A DNA stretch of 64,000 nucleotides from DAITBA01 sp036824005 (GTDB lineage: Bacteria; Pseudomonadota; Gammaproteobacteria; Burkholderiales; Rhodocyclaceae). Position numbers and translations under genes: made by a program. The first letter of the stretch is position 1, and the number at the start of each line of letters is the position of its first letter. The notes under the pieces were generated by a model. The model saw only the letters and a list, made by a program, of their open reading frames with translations. It had not been told where the DNA came from and did no database searches. The stretch is taken from positions 72,044 through 136,043 of the forward strand of contig DAITBA010000012.1 of the NCBI GenBank assembly GCA_036824005.1, written 5' to 3'. This document shows, piece after piece, positions 46,522 through 54,643 of this stretch.

Positions 46522-49200
46522 ATGAACATCGCAACGCTCTCCGCCGACCAGGCACTCGCGAGCCTGAGCAGCGGCCCGGCCGGATTGTCCACCGCCGAGG
46601 CGGCACGGCGTCTCGGCGAGTTCGGCCCCAATCGCGTCGAGGAAGTAACCGGCGTGCCGCTGTGGTGGCGCCTCGGGCGCGAGTTCACCCACTTCTTTGC
46701 CCTCATACTCTGGCTCGCGGCGGGGCTTGCATTCGCCGCCGAGCACTACGATCCCGGCCAGGGCATGGCCGAACTCGGCGTCGCCATCATCGGCGTCATC
46801 GCCATCAACGGCCTGTTCTCCTTCTGGCAGGAGTACCGCGCCCAGCGTGCCGTGGAAGCCCTGCGCCGGCTGCTGCCACATCAAGCGAAGGTCGTTCGCG
46901 ATGGTGTCGTGTCGCCGGTGGATGTGACAGTGCTCGTACCGGGCGATGTCGTCGTGCTCGAAGCGGGCGAGCTCATACCCGCCGACTGCCGGCTCATTGA
47001 AGCCTTCGCCGTACGCGTCAATCTCGCCACGCTCACCGGCGAAGCAGCGCCGAAAGCACGCCAGGCCGATGCGGTGCCAAACGGACCGGCCCTGGCAGCA
47101 AGGAATCTGGTGCTGGCCGGCACGACACTTGTATCGGGCCAGGCGCGCGGCGCGGTCTACGCTACCGGTATGCGCACGGAATTCGGCCGGATCGCGCACC
47201 TTACCCAGACCGCCGGTGAGACGACCTCCTCGCTGCAGCGCGAGATCGGCCGCCTGTCGCGCCTGGTGGCCATGCTCGCCACGGGGCTCGGTGTCGCCTT
47301 CTTTCTCATCGGCCGGGCGTTGGGCCTGCCTTTCTGGGACAACGTCATGTTTGCCATCGGCATCATCGTCGCCAACGTGCCGGAGGGCCTGCTGCCGACG
47401 GTGACGCTGTCGCTGGCCATGGCCACCCAGCGCATGGCCAGGCGCAACGCCCTCGTGCGCCACCTGCCGGCGGTCGAAACCCTCGGCTCGACGACGGTCA
47501 TCTGCTCGGACAAGACGGGCACGCTGACGTTGAACCGCATGACGGTAAAGCGCCTCTACGCCGACGAGACTCACTCGGCGCCCGAGGATTGGCGGCGTTC
47601 GCCACACCAGCACGCCGCCACGCCGCACCTGCTGCGCGCCGCCGCGCTGTGCCACAACGTCCAGCCGGCGCGCCGCGATGGCAGGTTCGAGTACTTGGGC
47701 GACCCGTTGGAGGTAGCGCTGGTGGAGTTCGCCGCCGCACTGGGGCTGCCGGTGATCGAAGGGCTGCTCGGCGAAATCCCCTTCGACAGCGACCGCCGGC
47801 GCATGTCGGTCGTCGTCGCCGATGGCCGGCAGCGGGTGCTCTACTGCAAGGGCGCGCTGGAGGCCGTGCTGGAGGTCGCCGACGGTGCCGAGCGTCACGC
47901 CAGCGTCGAGCCGCTCGATGCGGCAGCACGCCAGCGCTTCCTCGAAGCCGAGGCGGCCATGGCCAGTGACGGTTTGCGCGTGCTCGCCTTCGCTTGGCGC
48001 GTGCTCGAGGAAGGCGAGCACGCGGCCGAAGAGAAGCTCATCGTTGCCGGCCTGATCGGACTGGAGGATCCGCCGCGGGCCGAAGTCCCCGCGGCGGTAG
48101 CGCGATGCCACGACGCCGGCATACGGGTGATCATGGTCACGGGCGACCACCCGCGCACGGCGCTCGCCATCGCGCGCGAGGTCGGCCTGGTGCGCAGCGT
48201 TGCGCCGGTCGTGCTGCGCGGCGAGGAGATCGGCCGCTTGTCCGCCGCCCAGCTGCAGCTTGCCCTCGATGCGCCGGAAGTGCTGTTCGCGCGTGTCAGC
48301 GCCGAGCAGAAAATGCTCATCGTCCAGGCACTCCAGCGCAAGGGCGAAGTGGTGGCGGTTACCGGCGACGGCGTCAATGACGCCCCGGCACTCAAGACTG
48401 CCGACATCGGCATCGCCATGGGCCTGACCGGCACCGACGTAGCGAAGGAAGCCGCCGACATGATCCTGCTCGACGACAACTTCGCCACGATCGTCAATGC
48501 CGTCGAGGAAGGGCGCGCGGTGTTCGAGAACCTGCGCAAGTTCCTCACCTACATCCTCACCTCCAACATTCCGGAGCTGGTGCCCTACCTCGCCTATGTC
48601 CTGTTCCGCATTCCCCTGCCGCTCACCATCATCCAGATCCTTGCCGTCGATCTCGGCACCGACATGCTGCCGGCACTGGCGCTGGGCGCCGAACGCCCCG
48701 ATCCGGCCGTCATGCAGCGACCGCCGCGCCGGCGGGCGGAACGTCTGTTGAACCTGTCGCTGATCCTGCGCGCCTACCTGTTCCTGGGGGTCATGGAAGC
48801 GGCGGTCGCCCTGGCGGCGTTCTTCTTCGTCCTCGGGCAGGCGGGCTGGACGCTGGGCGACGCGCTTGCCCGCACCGACCCGCTCTACCTGCAGGCGACG
48901 ACGGCCTGTCTGGCGGGAATTGTTGCCGCGCAGATGGTGAACGTCTTCCTTTGCCGCCACCCGCAGCAGCCGCTGTGGCGATTTCCCCTGGCGGGGAACC
49001 GGCTGCTGCTCTGGGGCATCGCCTTCGAGCTGGGCCTGATTCTGCTGATCGTCTATACGCCGCTGGGTAACCGTCTATTCGGCACGGCACCCTTGGCGAT
49101 TGAAGTGTGGTTGTTCGCCCTGCCCTGCGTGCTGGCCATGGCGCTGCTGGAGGAGGCGCGCAAGGCGCTGGCGCGGGCGCTGGTGCCGCGCCCGTCCTAA
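46522..49200 (+). CDS. P-type cation-transporting ATPase (type II, Ca/Na-K-like)
   Basis: The protein has about 892 residues; a GTG two codons earlier (46516) is possible. It has the N-terminal cation-ATPase domain, the actuator TGEA loop (LTGEAAP), NVPEGLLPTVT in M4, the phosphorylation site DKTGTLT at about 330, the N-domain KGALE, MVTGDHPRTA and the hinge TGDGVNDAPALK. The C-terminal six segments include NIPELVPYLAYVLF and AVDLGTDMLPALALGAE, as in type IIC and related bacterial pumps. The ion cannot be fixed by sequence alone; Na+, K+ or Ca2+ are candidates. It stands alone. Confidence 0.9.
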   Translation: MNIATLSADQALASLSSGPAGLSTAEAARRLGEFGPNRVEEVTGVPLWWRLGREFTHFFALILWLAAGLAFAAEHYDPGQGMAELGVAIIGVIAINGLFSFWQEYRAQRAVEALRRLLPHQAKVVRDGVVSPVDVTVLVPGDVVVLEAGELIPADCRLIEAFAVRVNLATLTGEAAPKARQADAVPNGPALAARNLVLAGTTLVSGQARGAVYATGMRTEFGRIAHLTQTAGETTSSLQREIGRLSRLVAMLATGLGVAFFLIGRALGLPFWDNVMFAIGIIVANVPEGLLPTVTLSLAMATQRMARRNALVRHLPAVETLGSTTVICSDKTGTLTLNRMTVKRLYADETHSAPEDWRRSPHQHAATPHLLRAAALCHNVQPARRDGRFEYLGDPLEVALVEFAAALGLPVIEGLLGEIPFDSDRRRMSVVVADGRQRVLYCKGALEAVLEVADGAERHASVEPLDAAARQRFLEAEAAMASDGLRVLAFAWRVLEEGEHAAEEKLIVAGLIGLEDPPRAEVPAAVARCHDAGIRVIMVTGDHPRTALAIAREVGLVRSVAPVVLRGEEIGRLSAAQLQLALDAPEVLFARVSAEQKMLIVQALQRKGEVVAVTGDGVNDAPALKTADIGIAMGLTGTDVAKEAADMILLDDNFATIVNAVEEGRAVFENLRKFLTYILTSNIPELVPYLAYVLFRIPLPLTIIQILAVDLGTDMLPALALGAERPDPAVMQRPPRRRAERLLNLSLILRAYLFLGVMEAAVALAAFFFVLGQAGWTLGDALARTDPLYLQATTACLAGIVAAQMVNVFLCRHPQQPLWRFPLAGNRLLLWGIAFELGLILLIVYTPLGNRLFGTAPLAIEVWLFALPCVLAMALLEEARKALARALVPRPS

Positions 49201-49216
49201 CGCCGCTGCCTGAGTC

Positions 49217-51226
49217 TTACGCGGTCCGGAAGCGATCGACCGCGCTGTGAAGGTTGGCCGCCAATCCTTCGAGCATGGCGGCGGCGCGCGAGGTTTCGTC
49301 CACCGCCGCGTGGTTGTTTTCCGTCATGCGGGCGATGCGCTCCACGTTGCGTGCGATGTCGGTGCTGGCGCTGCTTTGCTCCTTGACCGAAGCGGCGATG
49401 TCCACCACGCCGGCGGCCGCCTTGCTTACCGACTCCCTTGCCTGTGCCAGCGCGCCGACGACACTGTGCACATGCTGCTGGCTTGAACCCAGCGCCGCCA
49501 GCCCTTCGCTGATCACCTGCTCGACGCCGGCGGACTGCTGGCCCAGCGACTGCGTCACCGTGTCGATCTGGCTGGCGGAGGCGGCGGATTTCTCCGCCAG
49601 CTTGCGCACCTCGTCGGCGACGACGGCGAAGCCGCGACCCTGCTCACCCGCCCGGGCCGCCTCGATGGCAGCGTTGAGCGCCAGCAGGTTGGTCTGGTCG
49701 GCGATATCCTTCACCTCGTGGGTCAGTCCGGTGATGGCGCCGGTGCTGCGCACGAACTCGTTCACCGAGGAGGCGATCTGCCTGACCGCCTGCTCGACCT
49801 TCTCGATCTCGCCCACCAGCGCGGACATCTTCTGGTTGCCGTCGTCGGCCTGTTCCAGGCTGTGCTGGGAAAGCTTGCGCACTTCCTCCGCGCCGTCGGC
49901 TACGGAGGCGATGCTGACCGTAATCTGCTCGATCGACGCCGCCGTGGCGGCCGCCGCCTCGGACTGGTGGCGCGAGCTCTCGCTGACGTTGCCTGAGCTT
50001 GCCGTCAGTTCCGTGGCGGCGCTGGCGACCTGCTCGGAGTTGGCGCGTACGCTGGCCACGGTCTGGGCGAGACTGGTGTTCATGTCCTTCAAGGCAGTAA
50101 GGAGCTGGCCGGCCTCGTCGCGTGCCGTAACCTCGATGCGCGAGGTGAGATCGCCCGCGGCGACGCGCTTGGCCAGGGCCACCGCCTTGACGATGGGAAC
50201 GGTCACGCTGCGGCATATCAGAACGCCCAGCAGCGCCGCCGCCGCGGCGAGCAGCGCCACGACGCCGACGAGGACGTACTTGGCGCGGTTGAGCGACGAC
50301 ACCCGCTGGTTGAGGATTTCCTCCAACTGCGCCGTCGCTGCGTCGATCAACTTGAACTGCTTGTCGATGGCCTGGGTCAGCGCGGCGTAGTAGTCGGCCG
50401 ACGCGTAGCTCAGGGTTTCCGCCTTGACAAGCTGCTCGTGGGCGAGCAGCACGACGGCGGAGGTGGCCTGGGACGCGTCGTTGTAAGGCCCGGACAGGGT
50501 GCCCTTGAGGGATGGATTGGCGCCGATCGCCTTTTCGAACTCGCGGCGCACGTTGCCGCCGCGCTCGTTGACCTTCTCGATCAGCGCCACCATGGCGACG
50601 CGATCATCGATACTCATCTTCTTCAAGGCCAGGTAACCGGTGCCGCGGGCGCGTGTCTGGCCGGTGACTTCCGTCAGCGCCGGAAGCTGGATCAGGCTAC
50701 CCATGACCAGGCGGTAGCTGTCGGCCTCCGGATCGAGAGACAGCCCATAGCGGTCAACCAGCAGATCGAGAACTGTCAGGACGTGGGCCAGGGTCGCCGT
50801 GTGCCTGGCAAAGCTCTCGGCCGGCGTAAAGCTGCGCTCCGCGACGCCCTTGCGGATGTCCTCCCAGCCGCCCATGACGCGCTTCCACTCGGCGGCGATT
50901 GCGTCGTTGGCAGCGCCCTGTATGAGGGTGTCGAGCGTCTGCAGGGCCTGCACGAGCTCCGCCTGTTTCGATTCGCGCTGGGGTTGAAGTGAAGCGTTGC
51001 CGCTGAGCATACCGCTGGACAGGCCGCGGTGCTGCTGCATGTACTGCAGCACCCTCAGCGTCGCCTGCGCGGGTTTCAGCCCCGCGGTTTCCTGCACTGC
51101 CGCATCGACGGCCTTATTGGCCTCGGCGACGTACAGATACAGTGGAATGCTTGCCAGGATCAGGCCGATCAGGCCGAGCATGGCGAACTTCTGCGGCAGC
51201 AGAAATCGGCCCAAGAACGAGTTCAT
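49217..51226 (-). CDS. Methyl-accepting chemotaxis protein with NIT-like sensor region
   Basis: The protein has 669 residues. The ATG at 51226 has AAGGAGGAAC upstream. Membrane segments at about 17-36 and about 320-345 flank a periplasmic helical domain that begins LRVLQYMQQHRGLSSGML, a pattern of nitrate/nitrite-sensing (NIT) domains. HAMP follows, then the signalling hairpin with the canonical tip IADQTNLLALNAAIEAARAGEQGRGFAVVADEVRKLAE. The role is a chemoreceptor signalling to CheA/CheW; nitrate as ligand is only suggested. The adjacent gene encodes a secreted protein with PilJ-type repeats, also of the nitrate-sensor kind. Confidence 0.88.
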   Translation of the reverse strand: MNSFLGRFLLPQKFAMLGLIGLILASIPLYLYVAEANKAVDAAVQETAGLKPAQATLRVLQYMQQHRGLSSGMLSGNASLQPQRESKQAELVQALQTLDTLIQGAANDAIAAEWKRVMGGWEDIRKGVAERSFTPAESFARHTATLAHVLTVLDLLVDRYGLSLDPEADSYRLVMGSLIQLPALTEVTGQTRARGTGYLALKKMSIDDRVAMVALIEKVNERGGNVRREFEKAIGANPSLKGTLSGPYNDASQATSAVVLLAHEQLVKAETLSYASADYYAALTQAIDKQFKLIDAATAQLEEILNQRVSSLNRAKYVLVGVVALLAAAAALLGVLICRSVTVPIVKAVALAKRVAAGDLTSRIEVTARDEAGQLLTALKDMNTSLAQTVASVRANSEQVASAATELTASSGNVSESSRHQSEAAAATAASIEQITVSIASVADGAEEVRKLSQHSLEQADDGNQKMSALVGEIEKVEQAVRQIASSVNEFVRSTGAITGLTHEVKDIADQTNLLALNAAIEAARAGEQGRGFAVVADEVRKLAEKSAASASQIDTVTQSLGQQSAGVEQVISEGLAALGSSQQHVHSVVGALAQARESVSKAAAGVVDIAASVKEQSSASTDIARNVERIARMTENNHAAVDETSRAAAMLEGLAANLHSAVDRFRTA

Positions 51227-51370
51227 CGCAGTTCCTCCTTGACGGGTCGGCACGCCGGGGGCGCGGGCGCGCGATCGGTGATTCGATTCCCCTCTATCGG
51301 TTATGACCTGGGAATCTTTAGGCCGTCCGTCGGAGCGCGCCGGCCCGGCGCAAACCGAGGAGGTAAGGAC

Positions 51371-52192
51371 CTACTTCGCCAGCGCCTCGTACAGCGTCAC
51401 GACGCGTTCCATCGCCTCGAGGATGCGCTCGCTGGTCGTGGCGACATCCTGCAGGGCGCGCCGCGCTTCGGCGCTGTCGTGGCTGGCGGTCAGGGCGGCA
51501 TCGAAGAACAGCCATTGCTGATTGACCAGTTCCAATTCGGCCCTGATCTGGGGCGTGTTCTGCGGCGCGGCGTTGAGTGCCCCCAGACCGGCGACGAAAT
51601 CCTTCCTGGCTTGTTCCAGTTCCACCTGAGACGGCTGCGGATTGATCGCCCAGGCGCGGAAGAGATAGAACTTGGCCATGCGCTGCGACAGCATGCGCTG
51701 ACGCCCGGAAACGTTTACCAGATGGCCGGTCGGCGTACCCGCGCGCTTCTCGTATGCCAGGGTAAGCCGGTCGGCGGCAGCGAGCAGTGCATCGCTCAGC
51801 TTGTAGATGCTCTCCGCGCCGCTGCGATTCGTCGGACCGTTGAGCGCCGCAGCATAGGCCGGCCACTGGTCGTCCAGGGAAACCAGCGCGGCGTGGGCTT
51901 CGTGATCAGGAACCATCTCCCGCAACTCGACGAGCTGGGCTTCGAACAGCGCGGAGGATTCGGCGAGCACCTTCCGGGCGCGCTCCGGCACCACGCCCTG
52001 GCCGATCATCAGATAGGCCTTGGCCATGCGCTGGGACAGCATGCGCTGTCGGCCGGCCTTGTTGATCGCGGCGCCGAAGTTCAGAGACGATTTCGGTTCA
52101 CGCGCGCGCTCGCGCACCTTCGGCGCGGCGCGGACCGGCGCTGCGGCACCGAGCATGGCAACTGCCAAAAGTCGGAGAAATCGGCGACGCAT
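51371..52192 (-). CDS. Exported protein with two PilJ-type (type IV pili MCP N-terminal) repeats
   Basis: This 273-residue protein has a signal peptide (FLRLLAVAMLGAAAPVRAA) and two copies of the PilJ N-terminal helix motif: INKAGRQRMLSQRMAKAYLMIGQG and VNVSGRQRMLSQRMAKFYLFRAWA. No transmembrane or signalling domain follows, so it is a free periplasmic sensor-like module. The related domain in NarX-type proteins binds nitrate or nitrite through the conserved Arg of the GRQRMLSQR helix. It lies upstream of the chemoreceptor gene on the same strand (144 bases), and a partnership is an inference. Confidence 0.75.
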   Translation of the reverse strand: MRRRFLRLLAVAMLGAAAPVRAAPKVRERAREPKSSLNFGAAINKAGRQRMLSQRMAKAYLMIGQGVVPERARKVLAESSALFEAQLVELREMVPDHEAHAALVSLDDQWPAYAAALNGPTNRSGAESIYKLSDALLAAADRLTLAYEKRAGTPTGHLVNVSGRQRMLSQRMAKFYLFRAWAINPQPSQVELEQARKDFVAGLGALNAAPQNTPQIRAELELVNQQWLFFDAALTASHDSAEARRALQDVATTSERILEAMERVVTLYEALAK

Positions 52193-52223
52193 GCCGCACG
52201 CCCTCGTACGCGAGCGCAATGCA

Positions 52224-53699
52224 CTAGGCCGTTCCGCCCACCGTCAGCCCGTCGATGCGCAGTGTCGGCTGGCCCACGCCCACAGGCACGCTCTGACCCT
52301 CCTTGCCGCAGGTGCCGACGCCGGAATCGAGCTTCATGTCGTTGCCGATCATGGACACGCGGGTGAGCACCTCCGGGCCATTGCCGATCAGGGTGGCACC
52401 CTTCACCGGCTGACCGAGCTTGCCGTCCTCGATCAGGTAAGCCTCGGCCGCGGTGAAGACGAATTTGCCACTGGTGATGTCCACCTGGCCGCCGCCGAAA
52501 TTGGCGGCGTAAAGACCGCGCTTGACCGAAGCGATGATCTCGTCGTGGTCCCGGCCGCCGTTCAACATGTAGGTGTTTGTCATGCGCGGCATGGGCAGAT
52601 GGGCGAAGGACTCGCGCCGTCCGTTGCCGGTCACCGGCACGCCCATGAGCCGGGCGTTGAGCGTGTCCTGCATGTAGCCGACCAGCACGCCGTCCTCGAT
52701 GAGCACCGTACGCTGGGTCGGATTACCCTCGTCGTCGATGGACAGCGAGCCGCGGCGATTGGGCAGCGTGCCGTCGTCCACCACGGTGACGCCCGGCGCC
52801 GCGACGCGCTCGCCGATGCGCCCGGAAAAGGTGGAACTGCCCTTGCGATTGAAATCGCCCTCCAGCCCGTGGCCGATCGCCTCGTGCAACAGGATGCCGG
52901 GCCAGCCCGGGCCCAATACCACGGTCATGGTGCCGGCCGGCGTCGGGCGTGCTGCGAGGTTGGTCGTTGCCTGATGCACGGCCTCCCCGGCGTAGCGCTG
53001 CAGCACGTCGTCGTCGAAATAGCCGTAATCGAAACGGCCGCCGCCGCCCGAGGAGCCCTGCTCGCGCTTGCCCTTCTCTTCGGCGATGACGGTGATGGAC
53101 ACGCGTGTCAGCGGCCGGATGTCCGCCGCCATTCTGCCGTCGCCGCGGGCGACCAGCACGATTTCGTAGCTGCCGCTCAGGCTCGCCATCACCTCGACCA
53201 CGCGCGGATCGAGCTTGCGCGCCATGCCCTCGATGCGTTCGAGCAACCTGACCTTCTCGGTGTCGCCGAGCGAGGCAAGCGGATCGACGGCGGCATAGAG
53301 TGGCTGCGCCGGGCTGCCGCGCAGCATGGGCACGAGCTTGCGGGCGCCCGCCGCCGCGATGGCCCGTGTCGCCTCCGCGGCGCTCTTCAGCGCCGGCAAG
53401 CTGATCTCGTCGGAGTAGGCGAAGGCAGTCTTCTCACCCGAGACTGCACGCACGCCGACGCCCTGGTCGATGTTGAAGCTGCCCGACTTGACGATGCCCT
53501 CCTCCAGGCTCCAGGACTCGGAGCGGTGATACTGGAAGTAGAGATCGGCGTAGTCGACGCGATGGCCGAAGAGCGTGCCGAAGATGTTCTCCAACTGCCG
53601 CGCGCTCAGGTCGTAGGGCGTCAGCAGGCTCCCCTTGGCGGTGTCGAGCAGGAATTCGGGCGCGACGTTGGGCAGGAGTATGTCGGTAGTCGTGGTCAT
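52224..53699 (-). CDS. tldD: Metalloprotease TldD
   Basis: This 491-residue cytosolic protein has the zinc-binding HEAIGHGLEGD motif (HExxxH form of TldD). The family blocks FGGGQVDITSGKFVFTAAEAYLIE and GVGTCGKEGQSVPVGVGQPTLRI close the protein. The start ATG at 53699 fits the family N-terminus. TldD acts with TldE/PmbA to degrade peptides, including antitoxin CcdA and microcin precursors; no tldE gene is in the window. It is on the same strand as the nitrilase and yhdP, an order typical of betaproteobacteria. Confidence 0.95.
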   Translation of the reverse strand: MTTTTDILLPNVAPEFLLDTAKGSLLTPYDLSARQLENIFGTLFGHRVDYADLYFQYHRSESWSLEEGIVKSGSFNIDQGVGVRAVSGEKTAFAYSDEISLPALKSAAEATRAIAAAGARKLVPMLRGSPAQPLYAAVDPLASLGDTEKVRLLERIEGMARKLDPRVVEVMASLSGSYEIVLVARGDGRMAADIRPLTRVSITVIAEEKGKREQGSSGGGGRFDYGYFDDDVLQRYAGEAVHQATTNLAARPTPAGTMTVVLGPGWPGILLHEAIGHGLEGDFNRKGSSTFSGRIGERVAAPGVTVVDDGTLPNRRGSLSIDDEGNPTQRTVLIEDGVLVGYMQDTLNARLMGVPVTGNGRRESFAHLPMPRMTNTYMLNGGRDHDEIIASVKRGLYAANFGGGQVDITSGKFVFTAAEAYLIEDGKLGQPVKGATLIGNGPEVLTRVSMIGNDMKLDSGVGTCGKEGQSVPVGVGQPTLRIDGLTVGGTA

Positions 53700-53722
53700 G
53701 GCTGGAACGAGTGGCTGGGGTT

Positions 53723-54541
53723 TCAGGAAAGAATGCGATGCGCCAGCGCCGGCAGGCTTTCGCGCACCGCCGCCAGATGCTCTAGGTCGATCTCGGCCAG
53801 TACCACGCCGGGACCTCTTGCCAGGCGGTTGAGCACCATACCCCACGGGTCGACGATCATGCTGTCGCCATAGGTCAGGCGCCCGCTCGGATGCCGGCCG
53901 CCCTGGGCGGCGGCAATGACGTAGCACTGATTCTCCACCGCCCGGGTGCGCAGCAGCAGTTCCCAGTGCGCTTCGCCGGTGGGCTGGGTGAACGCAGCCG
54001 GCACCGTGATCAGCGCCGGCTTGCCCATGGCGCGGTACAGCTCTGGAAACCGCACGTCATAGCAGATGGACAGGCCGACGCGCCCGAACGGCGCCTCGAA
54101 GGACACCACCTTCGAACCCGGCTCGATGGTGGCGCGCTCGTTGTAGCGTTCCTCGCCGCGCTGGAAGCCGAAGAGATGGATCTTGTCGTAGCGGGCGACG
54201 CGTCGCCCTTCGTCGTCATAGACCAGGCAACTGTTGCGCACCTTGTCCGCCACGCTCGCTTCCAGCGGCACCGAGCCGCCGACGATCCACACGCCGTGGC
54301 CGCGCGCGGTGCGCGCCAGGAAATCCTGAATCGGACCGTCGCCGTCCTTCTCCCGTGCCTTCACCTTGGCCTGCTCGTCGCTGACCAGGGGGAAGTATTC
54401 GGGCAGCACCACGAGACGCGCGCCCTGGCGCACGGCCTCGCCGATCAGCCGCTCGGCATCGGCACAGTTGGCCGCGATCTCGGGCCCCGAAACCATCTGG
54501 ATCGCCGCGACGCGGAAGGGAGACGACAATTCTGTTTGCAT
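53723..54541 (-). CDS. Nitrilase-superfamily carbon-nitrogen hydrolase (Nit1/YafV type)
   Basis: This 272-residue enzyme has the catalytic triad E48 (VVLPEYF), K120 (RYDKIHLFGF) and C160 (GLSICYDVRFPELYR). DVRFPELYR after the cysteine, together with the glutathione-like context, favours the Nit1/omega-amidase-related branch that hydrolyses deaminated glutathione. It is 23 bases upstream of tldD on the same strand. Direct substrate assignment needs assays. Confidence 0.9.
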   Translation of the reverse strand: MQTELSSPFRVAAIQMVSGPEIAANCADAERLIGEAVRQGARLVVLPEYFPLVSDEQAKVKAREKDGDGPIQDFLARTARGHGVWIVGGSVPLEASVADKVRNSCLVYDDEGRRVARYDKIHLFGFQRGEERYNERATIEPGSKVVSFEAPFGRVGLSICYDVRFPELYRAMGKPALITVPAAFTQPTGEAHWELLLRTRAVENQCYVIAAAQGGRHPSGRLTYGDSMIVDPWGMVLNRLARGPGVVLAEIDLEHLAAVRESLPALAHRILS

Positions 54542-54554
54542 GGCGGGTCAAAAC

Positions 54555-54643
54555 TTCACCACAGAGACACAGAGGCACAGAGAAAACCACGAAAAGACTT
54601 CTCTCTGTGCTCGCCTCTGTGCCTCTGTGTCGCTGTGGTTCAA
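54555..54643. repeat. Palindromic REP-like repeat (CACCACAGAGACACAGAGGCACAGAG)
   Basis: A left arm (TTCACCACAGAGACACAGAGGCACAGAGAA, 54555-54584) and a right arm (CTGTGCTCGCCTCTGTGCCTCTGTGTCGCTGTGGTT, about 54603-54640) pair over most of their length across a 17-base loop rich in A. The right arm reaches into the last codons of yhdP. A single-arm relative is at 5936-5973. The element could act as a bidirectional hairpin terminator between yhdP and the nitrilase gene, but it lacks a clear T-tract. Confidence 0.75.

Noticed and set aside
46504..48960. Long minus-strand reading frame (over 800 codons) opposite the P-type ATPase
   Set aside because: It is the codon-bias shadow of a gene with all P-type ATPase motifs; its product is rich in Arg, His and Gln and has no family character.
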